A model generated the notes under the pieces. It searched no databases, was not told where the DNA came from, and worked only from the letters and a program-made list of their open reading frames with translations. Below are positions 52,389 through 61,149 of a stretch of DNA of 64,000 nt, one piece after another (within the stretch, counting starts at the first letter, position 1; each line of letters starts with the position of its first letter). Origin of the DNA: Nonomuraea cavernae. Its GTDB lineage: Bacteria; Actinomycetota; Actinomycetes; Streptosporangiales; Streptosporangiaceae. Both the position numbers and the translations under genes were made by a program. The stretch covers positions 234,069-298,068 of the forward strand of contig NZ_BMNH01000002.1 in NCBI RefSeq assembly GCF_014646355.1, given 5' to 3'.

Positions 52389-54527
52389 TTACCGACGCGA
52401 GAGCCGCAGCACGTTCGCGATGACCTTCGCGCCCGCGCCTCCCTCGGCGGTGAGGATCGACTCGGGGTGGAACTGCACCGCGAAGCGGCGGTTGCGGGTG
52501 TCCTCGATCGCCATCACGTTGCCGTCGGGCGTGAGGGCGGTGGCGGTGAAGCCGACGACGCCGGGCCGCTTGGCGTGCAGCGAGTGGTAGCGGGCCGCGG
52601 TGAACTCGGCGGGCAGCCCGTCGAGCAGCGCGCTGTCGCCGAGCCGCGTCACCTGGCCGCGCTTGCCGTGCTCGGGGTAGTCGAGCAGCTCCAGCGAGCC
52701 GCCCGCCTGCTCGACCATGGCCTGCAGTCCGAGGCAGACGCCGAAGACGGGCAGCTCGCGGGCGTAGATCTGGTCGATCAGCGCCGACATGCCGAAGTCG
52801 GACGGCCAGCCGGGGCCGGGCGAGAGCACCACCAGGTCGGGCCCGACCTCGTCGATCGTCTCGGCCGGGAACCCGTGGCGCAGCGTCACCACCTCGGCGC
52901 CCTCCTGGCGGAAGTAGTCGGCCAGCGTGTTGACGAAGGAGTCCTCGTGGTCGACGAGCAGCACCTTCATGCCCTGGCCGGGCAGCTCGCGGACGGGCTT
53001 GGCGGGCACGGCGTGCGGCTCGTTGACGGCGGCGAGCGCGCCGAGCAGGGCGCTGGCCTTGAGCTCGGTCTCGCGCTCCTCGGCGGCGGGGTCGGAGTCG
53101 AACAGCAGGGTGGCCCCGGCTCTGACGGTGGCGACGCCGTTCCTGATCTGGGCGGTGCGCAGGGTCAGGCCGGTGTTCATGGAGCCGTCGAAGCCGATGA
53201 AGCCGATCGCGCCGCCGTACCACCTGCGGGTGGTGGCCTCGTGGTCCTCGATGAACTGCATGGCCCAGGTCTTGGGCGCGCCGGTGACCGTGACGGCCCA
53301 CATGTGGGTGAGGAAGGCGTCGAGCGCGTCGAACTCGGGGCGCAGCCGGCCCTCGATGTGGTCGACGGTGTGGATCAGGCGGGAGTAGAGCTCGATCTGG
53401 CGCCGGCCGATGACCTGGACGGAGCCGGGCACGCAGATGCGCGACTTGTCGTTGCGGTCGACGTCGGTGCACATGGTCAGCTCCGACTCCTCCTTGACGC
53501 TGGTCAGGAGGGTGCGGATGGCCTCGGCGTCCTCGACCGGGTTGCTGCCGCGGGCGATGGTGCCGGAGATGGGGCAGGTCTCGACGCGGTCGCCGCTGAC
53601 CCGGACGTACATCTCGGGCGAGGCGCCGACCAGGTGCTCGCCCTCGCCGAGGCTGATGATGAACTCGTACGGGGCGGGGTTGCTGTGACGCAGGCCGCGG
53701 TAGAAGGCGGCCGGGTCGGCGCAGGTGGCGTGGAAGACCTGGCCGGGCACGACCTCGAACAGGTCTCCGCGCTTGAACTTCTCCTTGGCGGCGGCGACGA
53801 CCTTGGCGTAGGAGCCCTTGACCGGGTCGGGCGGGATCGCGGCCGGGGCGGCGGGCGGGGCGGTGTCGCCGGAGCGCTCCAGCCCCCGGGTGGTGGCGCC
53901 GTCGACGGTGAACTCGTAGCGGTGCTCCAGGCAGGTCTCGCGCTGCCGGTCGATCACGATGAGCCGGTCGGGCAGGTGCAGCACGAGGTCGCGCTGGTCG
54001 TCGGGCCGGACGAGCTCCTGCCGGATGGGCTCGAACTGGAAGGCCAGGTCGTAGCCGAAGGCGCCGTAGAGGCCGAGATGGGGGTCGTCTCCCCGGAAGG
54101 CGGCGATGACCTCGCGGATCGCGGTGAACACCGTGGGCCGGCGGCTGCGCATCTCCTCGGGCAGCAGGCCCTCCGACTCGGGCACGTGCACCTCGACCCG
54201 GTCGGCGGTGGGCTCCTCGACCGGCTTGCCCGCGGCCAGCAGGCAGGACACGACGGCCGGCAGCACCACCCGGCCGCGCGCGTTGAGCGCCCTGGCGGAG
54301 ATGGTGCGGCCCCGGGCGACCAGCTCCAGGCAGGGGTCGACATAGCCGAAGGCCCATCGGCTGTAGCGGCCGGGATAGTCCATGCCGGAGGAGAACGCGC
54401 CGCCGCGCCTCTCGCCGAGGGCCGTCACGATCTCTTCGAGGGCGTCCTCCGACACCTCGCGCGTCTCGCGCTCGACGCCGATGCCCCCGGCCGTGACGTA
54501 TCCGCTGGTATATCCGCTCGTCTCCAC
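52389..54527 (-). CDS. trpEG: Anthranilate synthase, fused TrpE-TrpG
   Basis: Converts chorismate and glutamine to anthranilate, the first step of tryptophan synthesis. The 712-residue fusion has a TrpE domain (residues 1-500): FEFEPIRQELVRPDD, KFKRGDLFEVVPGQVF, SPEMYVRV, PISGTIARG, DVDRNDKSRICVPGSVQV and VTGAPKTWAMQFIEDHE. The TrpG domain (residues 520-712) has VLLVDHEDSFVNTLADYF, the catalytic Cys in VFGVCLGLQAMVE, and HPESILTAEGGAGAKVI. The fused form is common in actinomycetes. The GTG start at 54527 follows AAGGGG. Upstream lie a leader peptide and attenuator. Confidence 0.95.
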   Translation of the reverse strand: METSGYTSGYVTAGGIGVERETREVSEDALEEIVTALGERRGGAFSSGMDYPGRYSRWAFGYVDPCLELVARGRTISARALNARGRVVLPAVVSCLLAAGKPVEEPTADRVEVHVPESEGLLPEEMRSRRPTVFTAIREVIAAFRGDDPHLGLYGAFGYDLAFQFEPIRQELVRPDDQRDLVLHLPDRLIVIDRQRETCLEHRYEFTVDGATTRGLERSGDTAPPAAPAAIPPDPVKGSYAKVVAAAKEKFKRGDLFEVVPGQVFHATCADPAAFYRGLRHSNPAPYEFIISLGEGEHLVGASPEMYVRVSGDRVETCPISGTIARGSNPVEDAEAIRTLLTSVKEESELTMCTDVDRNDKSRICVPGSVQVIGRRQIELYSRLIHTVDHIEGRLRPEFDALDAFLTHMWAVTVTGAPKTWAMQFIEDHEATTRRWYGGAIGFIGFDGSMNTGLTLRTAQIRNGVATVRAGATLLFDSDPAAEERETELKASALLGALAAVNEPHAVPAKPVRELPGQGMKVLLVDHEDSFVNTLADYFRQEGAEVVTLRHGFPAETIDEVGPDLVVLSPGPGWPSDFGMSALIDQIYARELPVFGVCLGLQAMVEQAGGSLELLDYPEHGKRGQVTRLGDSALLDGLPAEFTAARYHSLHAKRPGVVGFTATALTPDGNVMAIEDTRNRRFAVQFHPESILTAEGGAGAKVIANVLRLSRR

Positions 54528-54539
54528 GTGCTGCCCCTT

Positions 54540-54569
54540 GTCGAATGATGAGCCGTCAAATGATGAGCC
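54540..54569. repeat. 15-bp tandem repeat in the trpEG leader
   Basis: GTCGAATGATGAGCC (54540-54554) and GTCAAATGATGAGCC (54555-54569) differ at one base. They sit between the attenuator and the trpEG ribosome binding site and carry ATGATGAG in both copies. The role is unknown. Confidence 0.9.
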
Positions 54570-54584
54570 CCGGGGGCGGACACG

Positions 54585-54609
54585 AAAAAGGCCGCCATCC
54601 GGGGCGGCC
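54585..54609 (-). terminator. Intrinsic terminator (attenuator) of the trp leader
   Basis: Leftward, GGCCGCC (54609-54603), a short loop and GGCGGCC (54596-54590) form a stem followed by TTTTT (54589-54585). It lies 28 nt after the leader peptide stop, as expected of a tryptophan attenuator. Confidence 0.85.
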
Positions 54610-54637
54610 GTCCGTTGAAATGCGAGTATCGCGCCGC

Positions 54638-54679
54638 CTAGGAGCGGCGCCACCACTGGAGCTCGACGCGATTTCGCAT
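54638..54679 (-). CDS. trpL: Tryptophan leader peptide
   Basis: A 13-codon open frame encodes MRNRVELQWWRRS, with two adjacent Trp codons near its end. Together with the intrinsic terminator at 54585-54609 it forms a classical transcription attenuator in front of trpEG: ribosome stalling at Trp codons would prevent the terminator hairpin. The ATG lies 7 nt after TACCCT, so the leader is probably translated from a leaderless transcript. Tandem Trp codons and position make chance unlikely. Confidence 0.85.
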   Translation of the reverse strand: MRNRVELQWWRRS

Positions 54680-54686
54680 GCCCACC

Positions 54687-54716
54687 AGGGTAGCCGCCCG
54701 AACCAAGATCACGCAA
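54687..54716 (-). promoter_or_regulatory. trp leader promoter
   Basis: Leftward, TTGCGT (54716-54711), an 18-nt spacer and TACCCT (54692-54687) lie 7 nt before the trpL ATG. The divergent GT39 promoter (TTCACG at 54737, 18-nt spacer, TAGCTT at 54761) lies next to it. Confidence 0.65.
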
Positions 54717-54774
54717 CGCGGCTCGCCGAACCCGGCTTCACGCGGATGGCCTTCAGCGGCTAGCTTCTCCGGTC

Positions 54775-56211
54775 ATGGGGCTCCCCTTACCGGCGTGGCG
54801 ATCGGTCACGTCCATCGCTGTCGCGTTGTTCGCCATTCTGCTGTCCGTCAGCCCTCGTTACGGCTATCACCGTGACGAGCTCTACTTCCGCTTCCTGTCC
54901 GACCATCTCGACTGGGGATACGTCGACCAGCCGCCGCTGACGCCGCTGCTGGTCAGGGCGTCCAGAGCGGTGTTCGGCGACTCGCCGCTCGCGTTCCGGC
55001 TGCTGCCCGCCCTGGCCGCGGCGGTGCTGGTGGTGCTGGTGGCGCTCATCGCGCGCGAGCTGGGCGGCGGCGGCCCGGCGCAGGTGCTGTCGGCGTTCGG
55101 CGTCGCCACCGGCGCCTACACCCTCATCCTGGGCCACACCGTGCTGACCGCCAGCCTCGACCTGCCGTTCTGGGCGGCGGGCATCCTGTGCGTGCTCAGG
55201 GCGCTGCTGCGCGAGGAGCCCCGGTGGTGGGCGGCCGCCGGCCTGGTGCTGGGGCTGGCGACGTACAACAAGCTGCTGATCGCGATGCTGGTGCTGGGGC
55301 TGGCCGCCGGGCTGGTGCTGGCGGGGCCGCGCCGGACGCTGGCCGGCCCCTGGCTGTGGGCGGGGGTGGCGATCGCGCTGGCGATCGCCGCGCCCAACCT
55401 GATCTACCAGGCCACCCATGACTGGCCGCAGGTGACGATGGCGGGGGCGCTCGGCGAGGACAAGGGCGGCGAGATGCGGGTGCTGTTCGTGCCCATGCAG
55501 CTGATCCTGTTCGGGCCGGTGGTGTCGGTGATCGGCGCCTTCGGCTGGTGGCGGCTGTGGCGCGACCGCCGGGTGCGGGCACTGGCCGTGGCCTATCCCG
55601 CCATCGCCGTGCTGACCCTGGTCAGCGGCGGCCGCTTCGACTACACGGCGGGGCTCATCCTGCTGCTGTTCGCGGCGGGGTGCGTGAGCGCGGAGCAGGC
55701 GGGGGTCGACCGGGCGCGGCAGGCGAGGGCGTCGCTGGTGTTCAACGGCCTGGGCTCGGCGCTGCTCGCGCTGCCGCTCATCCCGGTCGGGGTCCTGGCC
55801 GCCACCCCCGTGCCCGCGATCAACGAGGTGGCGCGCGAGTCGATCGGCTGGCCGGAGTTCGACGCCGCCGTGCTCGGCGTGCTGCGCTCGCTGCCGCCGG
55901 ACGAGCAGGCGCGGGCGGTGATCGTGACCGGCAACTACGGCGAGCACGGCTCGCTCGTGCGCGCGGGCCTGCCGCGCGTCTACTCCGGGCACAACCAGCT
56001 CTGGGAGTACGGCCCGCCGCCCGAGTCGGGCACCGTCGCCGTCCTGGTGAACACCGGCCGGCGCGACTATTTCGACACCTGCGAGGCCCGGGCGGAGGTG
56101 GACAACGGCGTCGGGATCGACAACGAGGAGCAGGGCATGACCGTCTGGCTGTGCCGGGGGCTCCGGCAGCCGTGGAGCGACCTCTGGCCGCACTTCCGGC
56201 ATTTCAGCTGA
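54775..56211 (+). CDS. GT39/PMT-type membrane glycosyltransferase
   Basis: A 478-residue integral membrane protein, about 9-11 hydrophobic segments. It belongs to the PMT_2 (ArnT-like) superfamily, which transfers a sugar from a polyprenyl phosphate to an external acceptor. The acidic loop motif RYGYHRDELYFRFLSDHLDWGYVDQPPLTPLLVRASRAVFGDSPLAFRL holds the conserved D-E and P-P-L residues. YNKLLIAMLVLGLAAGLVL and NLIYQATHDWPQVTM are also typical. The donor and acceptor are unknown. ATG 54775, 8 nt after TAGCTT, leaderless. Confidence 0.85.
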   Translation: MGLPLPAWRSVTSIAVALFAILLSVSPRYGYHRDELYFRFLSDHLDWGYVDQPPLTPLLVRASRAVFGDSPLAFRLLPALAAAVLVVLVALIARELGGGGPAQVLSAFGVATGAYTLILGHTVLTASLDLPFWAAGILCVLRALLREEPRWWAAAGLVLGLATYNKLLIAMLVLGLAAGLVLAGPRRTLAGPWLWAGVAIALAIAAPNLIYQATHDWPQVTMAGALGEDKGGEMRVLFVPMQLILFGPVVSVIGAFGWWRLWRDRRVRALAVAYPAIAVLTLVSGGRFDYTAGLILLLFAAGCVSAEQAGVDRARQARASLVFNGLGSALLALPLIPVGVLAATPVPAINEVARESIGWPEFDAAVLGVLRSLPPDEQARAVIVTGNYGEHGSLVRAGLPRVYSGHNQLWEYGPPPESGTVAVLVNTGRRDYFDTCEARAEVDNGVGIDNEEQGMTVWLCRGLRQPWSDLWPHFRHFS

Positions 56212-56259
56212 ACACCCCCGGGCTATCGCATCCCCGCAGGCATCTGTTAGTGGTAGGAC

Positions 56260-57849
56260 ATGCGACGCGTACGGCTCCAGCGTGACCTGCCCGTGCCGAT
56301 GCCCGACGGCGTGATCCTGCTGGCCGACCGCTACGCCCCCGAGGGGGTGGAGCGGCCGCCGACCATCCTGGTCCGCTCGCCATACGGCAGGCGCGGCCTG
56401 TTCGGCTGGATGTACGGCCGGGGGTTCGCGCGGCACGGGTTCCAGGTGGTGATCCAGAGCTGCCGGGGCGGTTTCGGCTCCGGCGGGCGGCTCGACCCGC
56501 TGGGCGACGAACGCGACGACGGCCTGGCCACCCTCGCCTGGCTGCGCGGGCAGCCCTGGTACGGCGGATCGCTGGCCATGTTCGGCCCCTCCTACCTCGG
56601 CTACACCCAGTGGGCCGTGGCGGCCGAGGCCGGTCCCGAGCTGAGGGCGATGGCCACCCAGATCACCGCCTCGCAGTTCAGGGACGCCGCCTACGTGGGC
56701 GGCGCGTTCGCCCTGGAGTCGGTGCTGAGCTGGACCACGCTGACCGACGTCATGTCGCGCCGGTTCGGCGGCACCGCCGTGCTGACCGCGCCCCGGCTGA
56801 CCCGCCGGGCCGTGCTGTCGGGGCGGCCGATGGCGGAGCTGGACCTGGTGTCGGCCGGCCGGCCGCTGCGCTTCTACCAGGACCTGCTGGCCCACCACGC
56901 CGATCCGGCCGCGCCGTACTGGGACAGGCGGGACTTCTCGCCCAGGGTGGGTGAGGTCCACGCGGCGGTCACCATGCTGGGCGGCTGGTACGACGTCTTC
57001 CTGCCGTGGCAGTTGAAGGACTACCTGGCGATGCGGGCCGCCGGGCACCGGCCGTACCTGACGATCGGCCCCTGGTACCACATCGACAGGCGGCACGGGC
57101 GGCCGTCGATGGCCGAGGCGCTGGCCTGGTTCCGGGCCCACCTGATGGGCGACGACTCCGGGCTGCGCGAGCAGCCGGTGCGGCTGTACGTGACGGGAGC
57201 CGAGGAGTGGCGCGACTACCACGACTGGCCGGTGCCGGGCGTGCGGACCCAGCGCTGGCACCTGCGGCCGAGGTTGGGACTGGGCACCGGCGATCCCGTC
57301 GAGTCGGAGCCCGACCGGTTCCGCTACCACCCGGAGCATCCGACGCCGGTGGTCGGCGGGCCGGTGCTGCTGGCCGACTCCCGGCCGCGCGACCAGCGCC
57401 GCCTGGAGGCCCGGCGCGACGTCCTGGTCTACAGCTCTTCCACGCTGGACGCCGACGTGGAGATGATCGGCCCGGTCTCCGCCGAGCTGTTCGTCCGCTC
57501 CAGCACGCCGTACGTGGACGTGGTGGTGCGCCTGTGCGACGTGCACCCGGACGGCAGGTCGTTCAACCTGGCCGAGGGCGTGCGACGGCTCGGCCCCGGC
57601 GACGCCGCCGACGCCGACGGGGTGCGCCGGGTCACGGTGGACCTGTGGCCGGTCGGGCACCGGTTCCGGCGCGGCCACCGGATCCGGGCGCACGTCGCCG
57701 CGGGCGCCTACCCGACGATCGCCCGCAACCCCGGCACCGGGGCTCCGTTCGCCGACGGTGGTCCGATGGTGCCCGCCGACGTCGAGGTCTTCCACTCCCC
57801 CGCCCACCCGTCCGCCGTGCTGCTGCCGCTGTGCGCGCCGCGCGGCTGA
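56260..57849 (+). CDS. CocE/NonD family hydrolase
   Basis: A 529-residue serine hydrolase of the X-Pro dipeptidyl-peptidase/cocaine-esterase family, acting on amide or ester bonds. It begins RDLPVPMPDGVILLADRYAPEG, then VIQSCRGGFGSGG, the nucleophile motif FGPSYLGYTQW (Ser), and Asp/His partners in GWYDVFLPWQ and TIGPWYHID. The C-terminal jelly-roll domain ends about residue 520 (FRRGHRIRAHVAAGAYPTIARNPGTGAPF). No signal peptide. The stop codon overlaps a WYL-type regulator gene, so both are co-transcribed. Confidence 0.87.
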   Translation: MRRVRLQRDLPVPMPDGVILLADRYAPEGVERPPTILVRSPYGRRGLFGWMYGRGFARHGFQVVIQSCRGGFGSGGRLDPLGDERDDGLATLAWLRGQPWYGGSLAMFGPSYLGYTQWAVAAEAGPELRAMATQITASQFRDAAYVGGAFALESVLSWTTLTDVMSRRFGGTAVLTAPRLTRRAVLSGRPMAELDLVSAGRPLRFYQDLLAHHADPAAPYWDRRDFSPRVGEVHAAVTMLGGWYDVFLPWQLKDYLAMRAAGHRPYLTIGPWYHIDRRHGRPSMAEALAWFRAHLMGDDSGLREQPVRLYVTGAEEWRDYHDWPVPGVRTQRWHLRPRLGLGTGDPVESEPDRFRYHPEHPTPVVGGPVLLADSRPRDQRRLEARRDVLVYSSSTLDADVEMIGPVSAELFVRSSTPYVDVVVRLCDVHPDGRSFNLAEGVRRLGPGDAADADGVRRVTVDLWPVGHRFRRGHRIRAHVAAGAYPTIARNPGTGAPFADGGPMVPADVEVFHSPAHPSAVLLPLCAPRG

Positions 57850-58856
57850 TGTCGCTGGTCCTGCTGCTGCAGGGCCGGGGCGGCATGACGGCGGCGGAGC
57901 TGGCCCGGGAGCTGGAGGTGTCGGAACGCACCGTGCACCGCGACGTGCTGGCGCTGGCCGAGGCGGGCGTGCCGGTCTACGCCGACCGGGGACGCGGCGG
58001 CGGCTACCGGCTGCTCGACGGCTACCGGACCCGGCTGACCGGGCTGGACCGGGCCGAGGCCGAGGCGTTGTTCCTGTCGGGGGTGCCCGGGGCGCTGCGC
58101 GAGATGGGGCTGCAGGAGGTGGCGGCGACCGCCCGGCTGAAGGCCGCCGCCGCGCTCTCGCCGGGCCTGCGCGACGCCCCCGCGACGGCCGCGCAGCGCT
58201 TCCACCTCGACGCCCCCGGCTGGTTCGCGGCCGGCGACCCGCCGCCCGCCGCGCTCGCGCCGCTGGCCAGGGCCGTCTGGAAGGACCGCCTGGTCACCGC
58301 CGTCTACAAGGAGCGGGCGCGGACGCTGGAACCGTACGGGCTCGTGCTCAAGGCGGGCGCCTGGTATCTGGCCGCCCGTTCGCGGTCGAGATTCCTGATC
58401 TTCCGGGTGGACCGGTTCGGCCCGGTCGAGGTCGGCGACGCCGGCTTCGACCGGGACACCGGTTTCGACCTGGCCGCGTTCTGGGCCGAGCAGGCGAACT
58501 GGTTCACCCGGTCGCTGCTGCGGACCGAGATCACGCTGCGGCTCACCCCGCGCGGGGTGCGGCTGCTCCGCCACATCGCCGACCCGGCCGCCCTGACCGG
58601 CGCGCTCGGCTCGCTCCAGCCCGACGGCACCGTACGGCTCGCGGTCGAGTCGGACGAGGTGGCCTTCGGGCAGGTGCTGAGGTTCGGCCCGGAGGCCGAG
58701 GTGCTCGCGCCGCCGGAGCTGCGGGCCGCGGTCGCCGAGGCCGCCACCCGCATGTCAGGCCTGTACGGGACCGGTCAGGCCCGCACGGCGGGCTGGCGGT
58801 GGTCGTCCGGGTCGCCAAGCCGGTCGCCGGGCCGGTCGCCGGGGCGGTCGGCTTGA
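57831..58856 (+). CDS. WYL-domain HTH regulator (YafY-like)
   Basis: A 341-residue regulator. The N-terminal HTH_11 is MSLVLLLQGRGGMTAAELARELEVSERTVHRDVLALAEAGVPVYADRGRGGGYRLLDGYRT. The WYL domain (about residues 150-225) has VYKERARTLEPYGLVLKAGAWYLAARSRSRFLIFRVDR, and a WCX-like C-terminal extension follows. The GTG at 57831 gives the family start VRAARLMSLVLLLQ and overlaps the hydrolase gene by 19 nt; ATG 57849 is the alternative. The last residues (SPSRSPGRSPGRSA) are encoded by a 12-bp repeat and look like added sequence. It may control the hydrolase gene. Confidence 0.82.
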   Translation: MRAARLMSLVLLLQGRGGMTAAELARELEVSERTVHRDVLALAEAGVPVYADRGRGGGYRLLDGYRTRLTGLDRAEAEALFLSGVPGALREMGLQEVAATARLKAAAALSPGLRDAPATAAQRFHLDAPGWFAAGDPPPAALAPLARAVWKDRLVTAVYKERARTLEPYGLVLKAGAWYLAARSRSRFLIFRVDRFGPVEVGDAGFDRDTGFDLAAFWAEQANWFTRSLLRTEITLRLTPRGVRLLRHIADPAALTGALGSLQPDGTVRLAVESDEVAFGQVLRFGPEAEVLAPPELRAAVAEAATRMSGLYGTGQARTAGWRWSSGSPSRSPGRSPGRSA

Positions 58857-58896
58857 GGCCTCAACGGTGGTCCGCCGGGCCGACCGGCTCCCGGCC

Positions 58897-59814
58897 TCAT
58901 CGGTAGTCCGCCGGGTCGGGGGCGACGCCCTTGTCCGCGGCGTCCGTGAGGTAGCCGACGTCCGTGAGGTATCTCCACACCTGGGGCCGGCTGCCGTCCA
59001 CGTCGGTGAACCCGTACGCCAGGGCCACCTCCTCGCTGGAGACCGACCGGCCCGACCAGCGCCCCCGGTCGGGGTCGGCGGCGAGGGCGGCGACCGCCCG
59101 GCCGGTGTAGGCGGGGGTCTCGGAGACCGCGAACGCGGCGTCGGCGCCCTTGGCGACCGCCTCCCGCCAGGTGTCCTCGGTGACGCCGAAGTGCTCCAGC
59201 ATCGCCTCGGAGCGCAGGAAACCGGGCGAGACGGCCACCGCGGTGCCGCCGTGCGGGCGCAGCTCGTGGGCCTGGGCGAACGCCAGCCGGTTGACCGCCA
59301 TCTTGGCCAGGTCGTAGACGAGCGACTCGCGGTAGCGGGTGACGTTGAAGTCCCAGGTGCCGTCGGTCACCTCCACGACCAGGCCGTCGCCGCCCTTGAT
59401 CAGCAGCGGCAGCAGGTGGTGGCTGGTGATGATGTGGGTGTCGATGCCCAGCCTGAGCAGCCGCAGCCCCTTGTCCAGATCCTGCTCCCAGATCGGCGTG
59501 TTCCAGCTCCACAGGGAGTCGGCGCCCCAGACGTCGTTGACCAGCACGTCCAGGCGCCCCTGCTCGCTGTCGATCCGCTCGGCCAGCGCCTTGACCTGGT
59601 CGCTCTCCAGATGGTCCACCCGGACCGCGATGCCGGTGCCGCCGGCCGCGGTGACCAGCTCGGCGGTCTCCTCGATCGTCTCGGACCGGTTCATCTCCGA
59701 CCGCCGCTCGCGGGTCGTCCTGCCGGTGCAGTAGACGGTCGCGCCGATCGCGCCCAGCTCGCGTGCTATTCCTCGTCCCGTGCCGCGGGTCGCTCCCGCC
59801 ACCAGTGCAATCAT
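58897..59814 (-). CDS. Short-chain dehydrogenase/reductase
   Basis: A 305-residue Rossmann-fold oxidoreductase. The cofactor motif is LVAGATRGTGRGIARELG (TGxxxGxG form), with VDHLESDQVKAL and NDVWG (variant of NNAG). The catalytic Tyr-x3-Lys is YDLAK in RESLVYDLAKMAVNRL, and GLVVEVTDGTW holds the Ser/Thr position. It matches DHRS1-like actinobacterial SDRs. Its substrate is unknown. It is divergent from the VOC gene across 77 bp that contain the palindrome GACAT-CTC-ATGTC (59839-59851), so one regulator may control both. Confidence 0.87.
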   Translation of the reverse strand: MIALVAGATRGTGRGIARELGAIGATVYCTGRTTRERRSEMNRSETIEETAELVTAAGGTGIAVRVDHLESDQVKALAERIDSEQGRLDVLVNDVWGADSLWSWNTPIWEQDLDKGLRLLRLGIDTHIITSHHLLPLLIKGGDGLVVEVTDGTWDFNVTRYRESLVYDLAKMAVNRLAFAQAHELRPHGGTAVAVSPGFLRSEAMLEHFGVTEDTWREAVAKGADAAFAVSETPAYTGRAVAALAADPDRGRWSGRSVSSEEVALAYGFTDVDGSRPQVWRYLTDVGYLTDAADKGVAPDPADYR

Positions 59815-59891
59815 GCGGCGAGCCTGCCCGGTAAAGAGGACATCTCATGTCATGTTTTTTGGCTGAACCCTGTGATAAGTACGTAGTTACT

Positions 59892-60440
59892 ATGAACAGC
59901 GAATTCGAGCTTCGCGGGGTCAACCACATCGCTCTGGTCTGCTCCGACATGAAGCAGACCGTCGACTTCTACTCCGGCGTCCTGGGCATGCCGCTGATCA
60001 AGACGATCGAGCTGCCGATGGGCTGGGGCCAGCACTTCTTCTTCGACTGCGGCGGCGGCAACGCGCTGGCGTTCTTCTGGTTCCCCGACGCGCCGGAGGG
60101 CGTGCCGGGCGTCTCCGCGCCGAAGAACCTGCCCGACCGGGGCGAGCTGGTGTCGGCCGTCGGATCGATGAACCACATCGCCTTCGACGTGCCGCCCGAG
60201 CGGATCGAGGAGTACCGCGACCGGCTGCTCGCCAAGGGCATCGACGTGGGCGTGCTGCTCAACCACGACGACAGCGAGTTCGGGGTGGCGCCGAAGATGC
60301 ACGACGGGGTGTTCGTCCGGTCCATCTACTTCAAGGACCCCGACGGCGTGCTGGTGGAGTTCGCCGCCTGGACCCGCCCTGTCGGGCAGCCGGGCGACGT
60401 GCGGCACGAGCCGAGGACCGCCGCCGACAGGACCGTCTGA
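59892..60440 (+). CDS. VOC-family (glyoxalase/dioxygenase-like) protein
   Basis: A 182-residue vicinal-oxygen-chelate protein. Two beta-alpha-beta-beta-beta units are seen: GVNHIALVCSDMKQTVDFYSGVLGMPLIKTIELP (metal His in NHIAL) and SMNHIAFDVPPERIEEYRDRLLAKGIDV (second His), ending SIYFKDPDGVLVEFAAW (Glu ligand). The metal ligands for a dioxygenase or isomerase are in place. The reaction is unknown. The start at ATG 59892 is preferred. Its stop overlaps the next gene's ATG (TGATG), so both are one operon. Confidence 0.85.
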   Translation: MNSEFELRGVNHIALVCSDMKQTVDFYSGVLGMPLIKTIELPMGWGQHFFFDCGGGNALAFFWFPDAPEGVPGVSAPKNLPDRGELVSAVGSMNHIAFDVPPERIEEYRDRLLAKGIDVGVLLNHDDSEFGVAPKMHDGVFVRSIYFKDPDGVLVEFAAWTRPVGQPGDVRHEPRTAADRTV

Positions 60441-61072
60441 TGCCGAGGCTGCGGCAGGTGCCGCGCGAGGAGATGACCGACCCGGTGGTCACCTTCTTCA
60501 ACGACCGGCTGCTCGAGCCCGGCCGACAGGGCACGGCGACCGGCTCGCCCGGCGACTGGTGGACGGTCTTCGCGCTCGACCCGGCGATCTTCCGGCACTG
60601 CGTCAAGGGCTTCCAGCTCTACCGCGAGTCCAGCCTCGACCCGGTGCTGCGCGAGCTCGGCCAGACCAGGGCCGGATGGGCGCGGCAGAGCCAGTTCGTC
60701 TACTCCCAGCACTGCAAGCAGCTACGGGCCCTCGGACTGCCCGAGGAGAAGATCAAGGCGATCGCCCACTGGGCGGTCAGTGACCTGTTCGGCGAGCTGG
60801 AACGGGCCGTGCTCGCCTACACCGACGCGCTCGTGCTCGACGGCGGCCGGGTGCACGACGAGGTGTTCGCGGTGCTCAAGCGGCACCTGCCGGACGAGCA
60901 GATCCTGGAGCTGACCTACATCACCTGCCTGTACGAGATGCACGCCACGATGGCGCGGGCCCTGCGGCTGGAGTTCGACGACCGCCCCGACCCGATCGTG
61001 GAGGTGCCGGCGCCCGACGGATACGGCACCCGCGACATCTCCGAGGACCTGACCGGCCGCCCGGCGACCTGA
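60440..61072 (+). CDS. Carboxymuconolactone-decarboxylase-like protein
   Basis: A 210-residue all-helical protein of the AhpD/CMD fold. The core runs SLDPVLRELGQTRAGWARQSQFVYSQHCKQLRALGLPEEKIKAIAHWAVSDLFGELERAVLAYTDAL and VHDEVFAVLKRHLPDEQILELTYITCLYEMHATMARAL. The AhpD-type CxxC is absent; single Cys in SQHC and TCLY remain, so a peroxidase role is not supported. It overlaps the VOC gene, which hints at a shared aromatic or lactone catabolic step. The substrate is unknown. Confidence 0.8.
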   Translation: MPRLRQVPREEMTDPVVTFFNDRLLEPGRQGTATGSPGDWWTVFALDPAIFRHCVKGFQLYRESSLDPVLRELGQTRAGWARQSQFVYSQHCKQLRALGLPEEKIKAIAHWAVSDLFGELERAVLAYTDALVLDGGRVHDEVFAVLKRHLPDEQILELTYITCLYEMHATMARALRLEFDDRPDPIVEVPAPDGYGTRDISEDLTGRPAT

Positions 61073-61077
61073 CGCGC

Positions 61078-61149
61078 CAGGGGCCGCGGAGTCGAGGTGA
61101 CCCGATCCGGGCCCGGCTCGTCAGGGGCGCCCGGAGTCGAGGTGGCCGG
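61078..61149. repeat. Direct repeat over the DUF6285 gene end
   Basis: A segment at 61121-61149 covering the last codons and stop of the DUF6285 gene recurs at 61078-61104, about 42 bp further on in the gene's reading direction, beyond the stop. The shared core is GGAGTCGAGGTG with similar flanks. It resembles the end-of-gene duplications seen elsewhere in the window. Confidence 0.75.

Noticed and set aside
52383..54548. A 721-codon open frame opposite trpEG
   Set aside because: The protein is repetitive and has no motif; trpEG is unambiguous on the other strand.
54787..57807. A 1006-codon open frame on the minus strand
   Set aside because: It is opposite the GT39 and CocE genes, both of which have clear family motifs. 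The translated protein is His/Pro/Gln/Arg-rich without motifs, a shadow caused by high GC content.
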